Assembly: GCA_015501595.1 (NCBI GenBank)
Contig: JADNRX010000394.1
Span: 1 to 48,250, forward strand
Length of the DNA stretch: 48,250 bases
Direction of reading: 5' to 3'
Origin: Hymenopellis radicata
Lineage: Eukaryota; Basidiomycota; Agaricomycetes; Agaricales; Physalacriaceae
Shown: positions 10,188 to 20,564 of the stretch, one piece after another
Layout of the letters: every line of letters begins with the position of its first letter
Position numbering within the stretch: the first letter of the stretch is position 1
Program-made: the position numbers and the translations under genes
Notes under the pieces: generated by a model
Told to the model about the DNA's origin: nothing
Databases searched by the model: none
What the model saw: the letters and a program-made list of their open reading frames with translations, nothing else

Positions 10188-11291
10188 ATGTCTACTACTA
10201 AACCATTCGTGCTCCTCGTTGGCGGTGCCGGCCAAATTGGTCGTGGGATCACCAAAGCCTTGTTGAAGGAGGGCAAATTCGTGAGTCCACCAATTTCTAC
10301 AGTGATCAGTGCAATGAGCAATCCGCGTCGTAGCGAGTCGCCTTGTTAGTCCGTCGTAGCTCTGTCAACAAGCCTGTCGTGCAAGAGTTGAAGGCGGTGG
10401 GAGCAGAGGTTCGCATCGGCGACATAACAGAGGCCCCGGAGAAGATTGAAGCCTTTGGAGGGGGTCGATATTCTCGTCTCCATCGTCCTCGCGATGATCG
10501 ACCAGAAACCGCTGTTCCGCGCCGCGAAGAAAACGGGCGTTGGACGCGTCGTTCCCTCCGACTTTGGTCCTTACGCGCCCCGCGGCGCGACGGCCATGCA
10601 AGACGTGGTGAATATTATCCACCTCCTTGAATATCCTCATAATCCTGATTTAAATTATGTATATAGAAACTTGGTGTCCGGGACTACATCAAGGAGCTCG
10701 GGTTGTCCTATACCTTCATAGAAGTTGGATGGTGGCTACAAGGGATGTTCCCTTACCCACATGCCACGCCGGAAAACTTCTTCATTACCAAGACCTACGT
10801 CGGCGACCGCCAGCAGAAGACGTCGTACATAGATGTCAACTCAATCGGCACTTTCGTTGCACGCATCCTCGTCGACCCCCGCACGCTCAACCAGACGGTC
10901 ATCGCGTACGATGGCGAGGCTAATTTGGACGAGGTCTATCCTGTGGCGAACAGGATTTCTGGAGAGGATTTCTCCGACTTTACAAGGGTACGGATCCTTG
11001 TCTCGCCCTCCATGATTCCGTGATGCTGATTGCGACGTGTAGGTTCCAGATGAGGAGATTTTCGCCAGAATGAAGAGCAATGATATCGCAACGAAGGTCG
11101 TATCGGAGTATTTTCACAGTCTCTATATTCGTGGCGACAACACGCTCGCCAACGCTGTGGCGGCTGGCTCGTTGGATGCACGCAAATTGTACCCAGATGT
11201 TCCAGTCGTTACGGTGGAGCAGGCAGCGAAAGAGTTCTACGCCAACCCTCCGATTCCAGAGGTTGACCTCTCGACGATGGCATTGAACTAG
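10188..11291 (+). CDS. NmrA/isoflavone-reductase-like NAD(P)-binding protein with one-base frame break
   Basis: The N-terminus has the Rossmann glycine motif GGAGQIGRG and a following RRSS basic turn expected for NADPH binding. Then come GDITEAPEKIEAF, GVDILVSIV, VVPSDFGPYAP, KLGVRDYIKELG and TFIEVGWW, all typical of the NmrA-like/PCBER branch of atypical short-chain dehydrogenases. Introns are at 10281-10333, 10605-10666 and 10988-11042. Between EAFG and GVDIL the frame changes by one base at a run of five G (10460-10464); with four G the reading would be continuous. No intron can fit there, so it is either a real +1 frameshift or a sequence error. Family members reduce small aromatic or secondary-metabolite substrates, or act as redox sensors. 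Stop is TAG 11289-11291. Confidence 0.82.
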
Positions 11292-12192
11292 TGGGCAACG
11301 AGCATTTGAATGTAATATCGTTCAATTTAAAGATAGAAATGAACGCGTGAAGCCAGGAGATGCGTACTGCACGAACCGTTCATGATCATGAGCAGAGCAT
11401 GACAATACCATGTATGCAACAGTAACGGTGCAGAGGCCCCTAAACTACAGGCGTATTTCTTGGTGAACGCGCCAGGTATCCACGTATCGGCTAGTGGCTC
11501 TAGAACAGGCCCAGGATTAGAAAAGGTGTATTCATTTCAAGCATGGTACTTTGAGCTCACCGATTAAATAGAATGGGCCGATTGGCGCGATCGCGCGGAA
11601 ACAGCGAGTTACCGTTGGCATTTCTCACTTGGACGTTAGTACGAAGGGCAAGAAGAATAAGCCAGCCAAAGGGCCATATCGAATAAGAGGACTATACTCT
11701 CTCCGCAACTTTCCGTTCGGACTGGTTGATCGCGGTTGACAGTCCGATGCTGGACACCGCGGTCGTTGAGCAGCCGAAGCAGTATCGGACATCGATATTG
11801 GGGCTAGTGCAGTAGGGTCACCGGCAGGACGACGTCCCCGAGGACGTCGTCGAGGCAGAGCAGAGGCGGGTGTTTGGCCGTGTGTGGCATAGGCCTTCGC
11901 CAGCGTGTCGTAGTCGATCACATTCATTCTTGCTTTGACGCCACGACGCGATTCCGTGTGCGACTGTCCGCCGGCCCCTCTCCACTAGTAGGGAGTGTTA
12001 CCTCCCAGCAGTAAATGTCGCATACGACCTCTCGGCGAACTGAAATCAAGCAGGGTTTAGCAATAATTCGCGGCTGTCCTGAATTCTTTCATCTCGATTG
12101 TGACACAGATACGACATTCATCTGAAGTGGGAATGAGCCTATTGAGGTCAAAAATATGATTACCGCGCCGGACCTAGAAGAGGAAGGTTCGT
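11292..12192. other. 0.9-kb convergent intergenic stretch
   Basis: It separates the NmrA-like gene (+) from the F-box gene (-). A 100-codon minus-strand frame (11927-11625) has an Arg/Pro-rich middle but no family signal or neighbours in frame, and is left uncalled. No tRNA or repeat was seen. Confidence 0.4.
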
Positions 12193-13647
12193 TCAGTAAG
12201 AAGAATCGTCGTCAAAAACTTGCTCACTCCAGCGCATGACAAACTTATCAGAGTTGACCAACTCTGTGCTCTGTCGGATGATAGTTTCCAAGCGCTGCCT
12301 TTCTGCAATATCGAAGTCGTCTTCACCTTCCATCATCATCTCGAATTCAAGCACCTTCAAAGAGGGATAACGATCTTCTAGCAACGAGTTCCAATCAAAG
12401 AAACAAAATGCAAACACATGGTCGATATCTGTGGAGTATGCCAGATAGAACGTGAATTCCAGTCTCTGAAGGCAGGGGCATGACGGGAAGACAGCAAATA
12501 TCGAGTTCGACCACTGCATAATGCGAGCAGACTCGGTAGAGATGTGGAGAATCCTGATGGAGAGAATCTGCAAGACAGGTAAAACATTCAAGCCAAATGG
12601 TGGAGCTTCGCAACCCTCCAGATCTACATTCCAGGCCGTGAGTCCTGAATCATGATGAGGGGATTCCCAATTTCATAGGCACTAACCGTCTGGTGTCCAT
12701 GGTGGTCTGAAACAAAGTTCCTCTAGTGTCCCGCGAGTCATGCGTAAGAGGCGAGCAAAGCTGCTGGACGAAAAAGGAGGATCTCCAAATTCCCAACCGA
12801 GCTTGCGAATACGAATAGGAGAAGGAGAGTTATCGAGTACATTATCCAGAAGCCAATCCATCGACCCTGGCTCGCATTCCTCGAACCATATCTCTTCGAG
12901 TTGGGATAAGCTGATTCGAGATCCATGGCCAGAGAAGACGTAAACAGGGTTTGAATCCGATGTGTGCCGCAACGAAAATGTACATTTGTGAAGGTTTTCG
13001 AAAAAACTCATGAAGTGCTCTGGGACCTCTGGGCAAACAAGGTGGCTAGAGTAAGAAAAATGGGTGATGTTGGGGAAAGACGTTAGGAAACGTGTAGTAT
13101 TGGCAGTAGTTGGATCGAATCCGTCCTTTGTATAGGGCATCGTCCAATCAAGACTGGTCGCATTGCTCATGGTGGGAAGGACAACGTCGAAGTCTGAATC
13201 CTTCGGAAACGCGCAATCAAGAGCGGGAAATAGCTGCTCCGTGAACATATAGACTCCCATGCTTTCGGGGTTGACCTTTGCGCGCCCAACGAACCCAGTT
13301 GGTACAGATTTTGCGCGTTTTTGCAGCCTCCACGCTTCACCCAGGTCGACCACCACATTGCGAACATACTGGGCGACGTGGGGTAGAGACGCGCATATCA
13401 ATGCCCATCTGACGAAATCGTTCTTGCAAAGGAAGGACGCCTCCGAAAAGAGGTATCGAAGGGCTGCGGCTCGCCAGATTTTAGACACCAAAGACGCAGA
13501 ACGGAGGAAAGTGATGTCGTCCTGATTGCAAGAGATAATTTCATCGATCAACTCCAAGGGAAAGTCATAAGGAAGTCCTATAGCAGTATGTTTGAGCACG
13601 CAAAGAGAAACTGGGGTGGACATACCGTTTCCTGAATTGGTCGACAT
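12193..13647 (-). CDS. F-box protein with C-terminal LRR-like region
   Basis: The first exon encodes MSTNSGNG and is joined across the intron 13625-13578 to LPYDFPLELIDEIIS, the start of a fungal F-box; FLRSASLVSKIWRAAALRYL completes it. A second intron at 12686-12645 (42 nt) joins PPWTPDG to LTAWNVDLEGCEAPPFG. The remaining roughly 400 residues have irregular leucine-rich spacing (LEEIWFEEC, LQRLEFTFYL, LKVLEFEM), as in Agaricomycete F-box proteins that select substrates for SCF ubiquitin ligases. The longer upstream open frame begins with methionines from a microsatellite and was rejected as the start. The start lies about 45 bp from the edge of duplicated arm A, so its promoter is shared with that boundary. 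Confidence 0.8.
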
Positions 13648-13703
13648 GAACGTTGAAAGAGGTTTTCGGTGCGAAAACGGACAAGCGATCGTGGCAAAGA
13701 CAT

Positions 13704-13709
13704 CACGTG
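13704..13709. promoter_or_regulatory. Conserved CACGTG (E-box-like) upstream of the type 1 SnoaL-like gene
   Basis: CACGTG within a longer conserved ATCACGTGGTAAG block lies about 280 bp upstream of the ATG at 13987, and its counterpart lies at 40045-40050 upstream of the arm B copy. In fungi such sites bind bHLH or bZIP regulators. It sits near both the F-box start and the SnoaL-like start, so its target gene is uncertain. Confidence 0.35.
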
Positions 13710-13790
13710 GTAAGCTAAATATGTCTCCCACGGTGACACGGACCTCGCTATGGAAAGTTGAAACGAACCAACAGGAACCTGGAAGACAGA

Positions 13791-13810
13791 TCATCATCAT
13801 CATCATCATC
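13791..13810. repeat. (ATC)n microsatellite, arm A only
   Basis: About seven ATC units lie here. The matching place in arm B has just one ATC unit, so the array expanded in arm A (or shrank in arm B) after duplication. Confidence 0.8.
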
Positions 13811-13986
13811 TGCCGAAAACACTCGCATGACGACCTCTTTTACTCTGACTATCGTAATCGTTATGACCAACCTCATCGATAAAAGCTGCAAGCCTCTGAA
13901 CTTGCTGAGTACTCAACAACCGCAACCTCACTTCGTCTCTGGTCTACACATCATCACTTGCTGCCGCTGAAACTCGCCTGAGAATC

Positions 13987-14573
13987 ATGGCTCCGAACTA
14001 CGTTGTCCCTCCCAATGCTAGTCTTGCCCATCGAGCGTTCGCCCAGTATATCAATAGCTGGAACCCGATGGACTTGGATGCTCTTGCAGAGACCATGGAC
14101 GACGAGAAATTCATGTGGTCCATGTTTCCCACGTCTATCAACATTCCGCCCTTGAGCAAGGCCCAGGCGGTACCATACATCAAAGACCACTTCCTGCCGA
14201 TGATTAATGGCAGCTTCGTAGTGCGTAAATCTCTGTTTCAAGAATCGAATAGAGCTAATCTGATTTTGATGATAGTTCAAAGTCTTGACAGTAACCGAAC
14301 CAAACGATAGCACTGTCATCTCGCATGTGAGTGGTATTCAAATTTAGATGCTCTGACGACCATAACCGCTGCTTTCAGCTTCAAGGGGAGCTGGTTACCA
14401 AGTTGGGGAACGTACTGAAAAACGAGTATCTGATGGTCCTCAACTTTGTGCCCTCGAAGATCGAGGGAGAGTTACCAAAGATATCGACTTACACGGAATT
14501 CATGGACAGTAAAGCGGTTATGGACTGGCGAGCTGCCGAAGCCAAGTCCAAGGCAGACGCTGCGGCGAAGTAA
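13987..14573 (+). CDS. SnoaL/NTF2-like small protein, type 1, arm A copy
   Basis: Three exons (13987-14220, 14276-14326, 14379-14573) encode 159 aa. The fold is suggested by an N-terminal helix (HRAFAQYINSWNPMDLDAL), a central strand block (FKVLTVTEPNDSTVISH) and the strand KNEYLMVLNFVPSKIEGELP, the pattern of fungal SnoaL-like NTF2 proteins of about 150 aa. Such proteins are cyclases, isomerases or ligand-binding partners in secondary metabolism, or act on unknown substrates. No obvious catalytic His/Asp pair can be assigned. It converges on the truncated type 2 gene at 14797. The arm B copy (39807-39224) shares exon structure and most residues. The tail is Ala/Lys-rich (AEAKSKADAAAK). Confidence 0.78.
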
Positions 14574-14796
14574 TGCTAATCGATTGAAGAGGTAATCGCT
14601 GTTGCACATAGTCAGTATTTTTTTTGCTGAGACTTTTGTGATAGGCGGCGATTAGAACATCACGTGAACGTAGAAAGTTTCAGGAAAACATCTGCCAATG
14701 GTTGCAGCTTCTGTACCAATACAACTTGCATCGTGATACTTCGCGACTTTGGCCGCGCATAACTCACTTCCGGCGCGTAGTCAGCACTACACCTTC

Positions 14797-15309
14797 TCAT
14801 TTGTTAGCCTCGGATTCCTCCATCATCTTCCTAAACTCCACCATGACCTGGCTGTCCATGAACTCAGTATAATTCGCAATCTTCGGAAGCTCTCCAGTGA
14901 CTTTGGATGGTACAAAAGTCATTACAATCAGGTATTCATTCTTGAACTCCTCCCGGTCGAGTCGGAGATCCGGATTCATGAAGGCCTGACTCTTCACCTG
15001 TACTAGCAGGTTCAGTCATCATAGCAGCCGCTCCGACGCGGAAGACGCACATGAGAGATAATCATGTTCTCGTTTGGTTCAGTGACACTGAGAACGTGGA
15101 ACTAGACCGTGACGACGATGAACGCGAGATCATCTACCTCTCCCAAATTAACGCACTTTCCAGCCGATTATGATGGGGGATAGGACATCCTTGATGTAGG
15201 CCAACGCTTGCGCCTTGGTCAGGGGTCCGGGAATGTTCAACGTCGTGGGAAGGATAGTCCATTCGAATGCTTCATCGTCAAATGTGGACGTGACCGCGTC
15301 GATATTCAT
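14797..15309 (-). pseudogene. SnoaL/NTF2-like protein, type 2, 5'-truncated copy in arm A
   Basis: The sequence matches the complete type 2 gene of arm B (38426-39019) from the residues MNIDAVTSTFDDEAFEW onward, with the same exon pattern and the same C-terminus (MEESEANK). Homology stops abruptly near 15318. The first 25 or so residues present in arm B are missing and an in-frame TGA lies just upstream. The ATG at 15309 could still open a shortened protein, but it would lack the first helix of the fold. The breakpoint abuts the relic of another gene at 15388-15895, so a rearrangement probably removed the start. Confidence 0.72.
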
Positions 15310-15387
15310 CCCGCCACTCCACAATCAACTGGACATGATGCCACCTCGTAAAACCTATGCTGGACGTTCGAGGCTTCGAGCACAGGT

Positions 15388-15895
15388 GTTGATGTCAGGG
15401 TGGGAACGTCACTTCCTCTTGACAATGAGCTAAGTCTCAAACGCGTATACCTACATGTCTTTCACTGCGACCTCAATAGTGGTAATACACCGGCACCTCC
15501 GAGTCAGCCGCTTTCCGATGCTCTCGATCGCCCGCCAACAACGTCGTCCCCGCCATGAGTCTGGTTCTACACTGCTTTCCCTCGAGACTTGACGCAAGAC
15601 TCGGACGATCTTATTGGCGAGGACAGTAAACCGGAGCAGCTCGTGCGCCTCGGTCTCTGCTGACAGTGACAACGCTCATGCGCTCAAGCTTGGCGGCAGA
15701 GTTCTCATTCATTGTGCCCATTGCACAGACATCGCCGTATTCTGAAGCGGGTTCTCAATGATGCTGCTTCAGAATTCCGACCTTCTGCGCTTCGGAATTC
15801 TCAAGGCTGCTATGGATATAGAGTCAGAAATGCCAGACTTGAACGTCGCTCACGACCGCGAGGAGGACGTTGAGGGCTCGAATATGTCTTCTTGA
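15388..15895 (+). pseudogene. Decayed partial copy of the acidic-tailed gene at 18920-19489
   Basis: Blocks of this segment match the gene at 18920 and its upstream region in the same orientation and order: CACTTCCTCTTGACAATGAG against CGCTTCCTCTTGACGATCAT, CTCAAACGCG before an ATGTCT start, AACGTCGTCCCC, TCGAGACTT, GGACGATCT, TTCATTGTGCCCATTG-like sequence, and ATGTCTTCTTGAAC at the end. The reading frame is broken by many indels and stops and the acidic exon is mostly lost. A short piece (about 30 bp around 30245-30272, reversed) survives in arm B, so this relic was already present in the segment before it was duplicated. Confidence 0.68.
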
Positions 15896-16068
15896 ACAGA
15901 CGTTGGTCAGATTGACTAGCAGCTGAGGACGGCGAAACGTGTACGCGATGTGATGGCGTCAATTTGAATGCGCGAAAGGAACCTGGAAGATGCGTGATAC
16001 AGCATTAAACATCATATCGAAGGATAGAACGGCGACTACATATACAAATGATTACTCCAAGAAATAAA

Positions 16069-18314
16069 TTAAACATGGACCGGTCTGATGACAATAGGCA
16101 GCTGGTTTCCCGCGGCAGCGTTGTTCCTCAGGTAGGGCCGCCGCACGACAGATGTCTTCTTCGCGATATCTTCATGCGGCACGGCAAGCTCGATCTCGAA
16201 AGCGCGTATCAAAGTGAATACAAGGGCCTTCGTCCTGTCGTCTCTATGCGTCAGAAAGCGCCAGAGGAAGGTGCAATAGAACTCACTCGGCCAGAGAGAA
16301 TCGGTAGCCTATGCATGCGCGAGGTCCGCCAAGGAAAGTCATGATGTTACCCCACACACCGGGAACGGCAGATACCGCCTCTGGAGCCTTCTCCCATCGT
16401 TCTGGTCTTCCATCACAGCACCGTCAGTTTCAGCCTGGGCGATGAAAGACAAGGAAGGCTCTCACTTGAACTCTGCAGCGTCCTCGCCCCATATGCTGGG
16501 ATCGGTGTTCATAATATGAAGCGGAATGATAATAGAGTCGCCTTTCTTGATTCTGCAATTAATGAGCAGTTAGTTCTGGGGTTGAGCGAGAACCAGCAAT
16601 GTCTTGCCTGATGGAATCACAGACGACACCATCTTTGTCCGTGAACGGGTTGCTGGTGGGAATCACATCGTCCTTGGCCGCCACTCGAATGGAGTTGGGA
16701 ACAGGGGTATGTACGCGTAGAGTTTCGCGAACGACCATGTCAAGGTACGGAAGTGCATTGAGCTCGTCCAGAGAAGGCGTCTCGGTAGCCATTGAGAGTA
16801 GTTCTTCCCGCAACTTCTTCTGAACCTCGGGTTGCTTAGTGATAGCGTAGAGTAGCCAAGTGACTGCCGAAGCCGTCGTTTCATGGCCAGCAACGAGGAA
16901 CGTCGGGACCTCTGTGCGCGAAGACCTATCAGCGACAGAGCGAGATCGATGGCGAGCACGTACGAGCAATAACATCTTCGTCCGACATCCGTTGGCTTTC
17001 TGGGATGTCAGTCGACATATTTGCTCTTAGCAATAACGAGAGTAGGTCGCGAGACCGCCCATTGTTCTCTTTCTCGCCACCGCTTGCCTCCAGGAAGATC
17101 CTGCTTTCGTTGAGAAGGTTGGAACCAATCCGCGACATTGTAGCTTGTGCAGTACGCATAGTTGCCCCTTGAATTGTTGGCTGGTGAAGGAGTTAATGGA
17201 CAAGCATGTAGACCACACGTAGTAAACTTACCACAAGACGCAGTACGGGCATGTATCCTTGCATAATCCTAAACAAACTCGAGGATCCGGCAGAAAAGAT
17301 CTTGGAAAAGGCAACATTTAACTCGTTGGGAACGCCGTTGTCATTCAAGGAGTCGAATTTGTAGTTGAAGCCTATAAACACATCATAAGTTAGCATGAAA
17401 TCTCGAAAATAGAAATGCAAGCGTGCTTACCGGTAAGACCGATGATGTCCAATGTAACTCTGTTGAGCCAGGAAAGAGCGTCGGTGCGAAGGGCACCGTC
17501 TGGGTTCATGGCACATTCAGCCGCCAAGATGTCCCGGAGCTACACGGGCCTTTAGTTCATGAATTCAGCACTGAACAAAACTGACTTGAATCGATTTGTC
17601 CAAGAATGTTGTGGTAAGCTCTCGCATGTGAGACGGGGCAAAGGCCGGGCTCTAGAGCGACACATGAGGGGACTCAATAAGTCTTCCTGTGGGCGGTATT
17701 CACCATGACTTTGCGCTGCGGGATTCAATTCAATGTCGTATAGAAACGCGAAGAGACTGGAGCGTACCTGCTGCTTGTGTTCGTGACCCTCAACAATGAG
17801 AATACCTGCGCCGATGAGAAGGAGAGTTCCCAAGTTTTGAAAGAGCGTGCACTGACCTGGGCCAATCATTCGTGCAATGTTGTAACGCGCCCCGTCGGGT
17901 TTTGGATAGTCATACGCATTATGGAGAATATGAGAAATAGCCTTGGTGTCCGTGGTCAAAAGACGGCGCGACTGTCTCACACTCAGTACATCGTCAAGCA
18001 GTGGGAACTCCTTTCACACGTACTCCCAAGAAACCAGTAATGGTAATCACCGAGCCGTATTGTTTGACCCATTGATTGAAGAGCGTGCCAGGCTCCTGAA
18101 GGACTCTGAGATTAGATCACTCGACGACGTCTGAGCTACTCACCGCACCCCGAATTTGCTGCATGTTGCCCCAAAAAAAACTGGGCATGTCCGGTCCTCG
18201 GAGGCGCTTGAGTGGGCTAGAATGATACTGGTACGCTGCCTGTGCCAATTTGACGGCAGCCACCACGAGTAGGGCGCTTATTAGCGCAGACAAGACCTGT
18301 AGAACGACGTGCAT
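16069..18314 (-). CDS. Cytochrome P450 monooxygenase (P450-2, arm A copy)
   Basis: A complete P450 gene starts [17 protein letters not shown], a membrane anchor. Following exons give [28 protein letters not shown] joined to [13 protein letters not shown], then the I-helix [11 protein letters not shown] (around 16895), ExxR in VRETLRVH (around 16730), [10 protein letters not shown] and the haem loop [13 protein letters not shown] (around 16300-16340). It ends IRPVHV at 16071-16069. All exons can be joined without frame breaks. It keeps an intron at 17856-17806 that its duplicate P450-3 has lost. TATAAAT lies at 18365-18359, about 45 bp before the ATG, and is conserved in the copy. It is probably an ER-bound oxidase of an unknown hydrophobic substrate; its identity to P450-3 is high by eye over the whole length. 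Confidence 0.92.
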
Positions 18315-18358
18315 GGCGGTAGAGAAGATAACAACACGACATTCAACTGTAGTGGGAC

Positions 18359-18365
18359 ATTTATA
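18359..18365 (-). promoter_or_regulatory. TATA box of P450-2
   Basis: The minus strand reads CCTGCTATAAATG about 45-51 bp before the start codon. The same GATCCTGCTATAAAT block precedes P450-3, so it survived in both copies while neighbouring bases drifted. Confidence 0.6.
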
Positions 18366-18570
18366 GCAGGATCAGCAGTGACACTGATCGTCATGAGGTA
18401 AGACGTGCTGACAGCAGCCCTGAAAGGTCGTGCAACCGCTCATCCGCTCCAGGGCCCACGCTAGATATTAAGGACCTCGGTCAAGAGATGCGTTATACAG
18501 TATTACTGTTAGTATCACGTTAACCTTTACACCGTCGGTGTTGATGAAGACTCCGAAGAAGAGTTGTCGT

Positions 18571-18919
18571 ACGACTGCGACAACTTGAACGGCTTCTACC
18601 ATGACGTGTCTACTACAAGTAGCTGTGTAATCCACAGCGGATAAATTCTCGGGAGTCGGAACTCCAAAAAGTTCAAGTTGAAAACGCATCACTGTCGCGG
18701 CAGGATGAGAAACATAAAATAGTGCTGTCTCACCGCTCGTCCTGCAATCGAAGATCGTGTACGATGTCAGTATATGTTCCAGTATCTACGCTAGCCTGGG
18801 TCTGGCACTTGTTGCGGTATTGTCTCGTGAACTCGACGCGTCAACCAGAAACGCCCACGTGATGAAACCTCGCTTCCTCTTGACGATCATCCCAAAGATC
18901 TCAAACGCGCTTACCCATC
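18571..18919. other. Intergenic stretch between P450-2 and the acidic-tailed gene
   Basis: About 350 bp of divergent upstream sequence lie beyond the limit of arm A. No additional gene was recognised. The 3' part (from about 18840) is matched by the relic at 15388. Confidence 0.4.
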
Positions 18920-19489
18920 ATGTCTGTCGCGACTCAAACAGTCGTCCCCCGCCCGTACCGCTTTCCCGCTCTCCTCGCCAAGGCGCCGCTCTCCATCGCC
19001 GGCATACAACGTCGTCCCCCTGAGGCTGGTTCCGCTTTCTCTCGAGACTTTGCGCAGGACTTGGACGATCTGAGCGACGAGGAGGTCGAATTGGAGGAGC
19101 TCGTGGGTCTCTCATTACAGTCACATATGCCCGCTCAGAGTATGGTACGGTACCCAGCTTGGCACCATCCGAAATCATGGCTTCTCATCCATCGTGCCCA
19201 TCGGTCGTAGGACGACGCGTGAGGAACAGAAAATCGCTGTATGTGCGGTACTCTAGATACTCTCCCCGTTTATCTGATTTCCTCTGCTTAGGCGGCCTCC
19301 GAATCAGAATCAGACGACGATGACGATGATGACGCTTCATCGGAAAGCGCGTCCATACACGAACTTGAGGAACTCGGATCAGACGAGCAAGAGGAAGACG
19401 CTATGGATATGGACGCGGCAATGGAAGACTTGGACTTTGTTTGGCACGTCCCTGAGGAGGACCTTAGCGACGAGGATATGTCCTCTTGA
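18920..19489 (+). CDS. 153-aa acidic-tailed protein, possibly Apc15-like
   Basis: Three exons (18920-19102, 19158-19238, 19292-19489) keep the frame through GT-AG introns of 55 and 53 nt. The N-terminus is Pro/Arg-rich (TVVPRPYRFPAL). The middle exon reads LGTIRNHGFSSIVPIGRRTTREE, which resembles the short conserved core of fungal Apc15 (a small anaphase-promoting-complex subunit: RN-x-G-x(4)-P-x-G-x-x-x-T). The tail is strongly acidic (ESESDDDDDDDASSES, then DEQEEDAMDMDAAMED), as in small Apc15/Mnd2-type proteins. The family link rests on this short core and is tentative. A broken copy lies about 3.5 kb away at 15388-15895. Confidence 0.65.
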
Positions 19490-19690
19490 ACGGATGTGTT
19501 TGGTGGCAGCTCCGGATCGTTTTTTGGAAACCTTTTGGAAACAGTCAGCGAGGAAGTTGGCCTGGAGTCTCGACGCCCGTGAATCGGTAGCTATCACTCG
19601 TTATAAGCCTCTATGCGCGCTTCAATTTGGAAGAAGGTTTATAATTCAAGCGATGAAATCCGGGTGTGGCGTACTTCAATAACTCTCATC

Positions 19691-19780
19691 GGCCGACTAG
19701 CTCAGCTGGTTAGAGCGTCGTGCTAATACTTTGAGAAGTCATTAACGCGAAGGTCTTGGGTTCGATCCCCACGTTGGCCA
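19691..19780 (+). tRNA. tRNA-Ile(AAU) with 16-nt intron
   Basis: The acceptor stem GGCCGAC pairs with GTTGGCC, the D arm is GCTCAGCTGGTTAGAGC, the anticodon stem TCGTG pairs with CGCGA and the loop CTAATAA carries anticodon AAT at 19725-19727. The T arm contains GGGTTCGATCCCC. A 16-nt intron (about 19729-19744) sits one base 3' of the anticodon, the normal eukaryotic position. The A and B boxes are intact. T49-C65 does not pair, a minor defect. Confidence 0.93.
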
Positions 19781-20305
19781 ATACTGTCATATTAGGTGAC
19801 AACTTTTTGCAGGCTCTCAGAATTTGATATTCAAATTGACGTTCCCCGTGGAATCCCCAACTCTAGGGTGGCCGGTGGCGTTGTTGTTGTTGTTGTGGTA
19901 CAGCCACAAGTTTCGATACCAGTAACGGTTTCGATACCAGCACGTGTTTTAGGGTTGCGCAGTATATTCCCCTGCCCGGTTAGTAACATGGGCGGGATAT
20001 ACCCCAAATTTTAACCGTTATTAACGGTTACTAACCTCCACGTGATGCTGTGTGGCGCATTTTCTCGTTCCAGCTTAGATTTTTGACTCTGATGGTGCAG
20101 AAAGGGTCAATTTAGGGTTCTGCCATGTTTCTAGCTTATAAATAGCATTTATTGTGGATCCTAGCTACCCTTTCACCTGTTCCTGCCTGGTCCCGCCGCT
20201 TCCCACCAACACCGTGCCCCGTGATCACGTGCCTAAGGGTTATTAACACCCCTCCAGCGGGGGTGTTATTAACTGTTAATAACTGGTTAAATATCCAACG
20301 GCGCG

Positions 20306-20564
20306 ATACTGTATACTTTCGACCGTATATTCGAATAACGGATCACGGAGGGCAACGAACCGAACTTATCGCTTAGGATAACGCGTCACGGACCTCAATT
20401 TCAGGGTCAGATGGCCCAAAACGGTAAAAATTTCGCTCCCGCCTACGGCGGGACGTCCAAATGCGGTAAGTCGGGGCTCCGTGCCTGGCAACGAACTTAG
20501 TTCATATAAGTTCGTTGCCTAACGCATCACGACCGGCGAACATCCGGTCGAAAGTATACAGTAT
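20306..20564. repeat. 20-bp perfect inverted repeat enclosing about 220 bp
   Basis: ATACTGTATACTTTCGACCG at 20306-20325 is exactly complemented at 20545-20564. The enclosed segment also holds the hairpin at 20487-20519. This could be a MITE-like unit. Confidence 0.7.
20487..20519. repeat. Perfect 13-bp-stem hairpin
   Basis: GGCAACGAACTTA pairs exactly with TAAGTTCGTTGCC around a seven-base loop GTTCATA. A related GGCAACGAACCGAACTTATC stands at about 20352, so the motif is repeated within the tract. Confidence 0.75.

Larger units (their letters stand above)
13690..18570. repeat. Arm A of a large inverted segmental duplication
   Basis: This segment is the reverse-complement counterpart of 27660-40060. 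Its order is SnoaL-like gene type 1 (+), SnoaL-like type 2 (-), P450 (-); arm B reads P450 (+), type 2 (+), type 1 (-). Homology includes coding regions, introns and flanks: the upstream tract with CATCACGTGGTAAG (about 13701-13714) and, at the other end, the P450 promoter and a further 200 bp holding TTCATCAACACCGACGGTG. The copies differ by scattered substitutions and small indels, so the event is not brand new. Limits are approximate and read by eye. Confidence 0.85.

Noticed and set aside
11625..11927. 100-codon minus-strand frame with an Arg/Pro-rich centre
   Set aside because: No recognisable domain or start context; could be chance in a convergent gap.
13648..13809. Extension of the F-box protein to a poly-Met start
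   Set aside because: The Met run is the translated (ATC)n microsatellite, which is nearly absent from the duplicate arm; the MSTNSGNG start gives a normal F-box protein.
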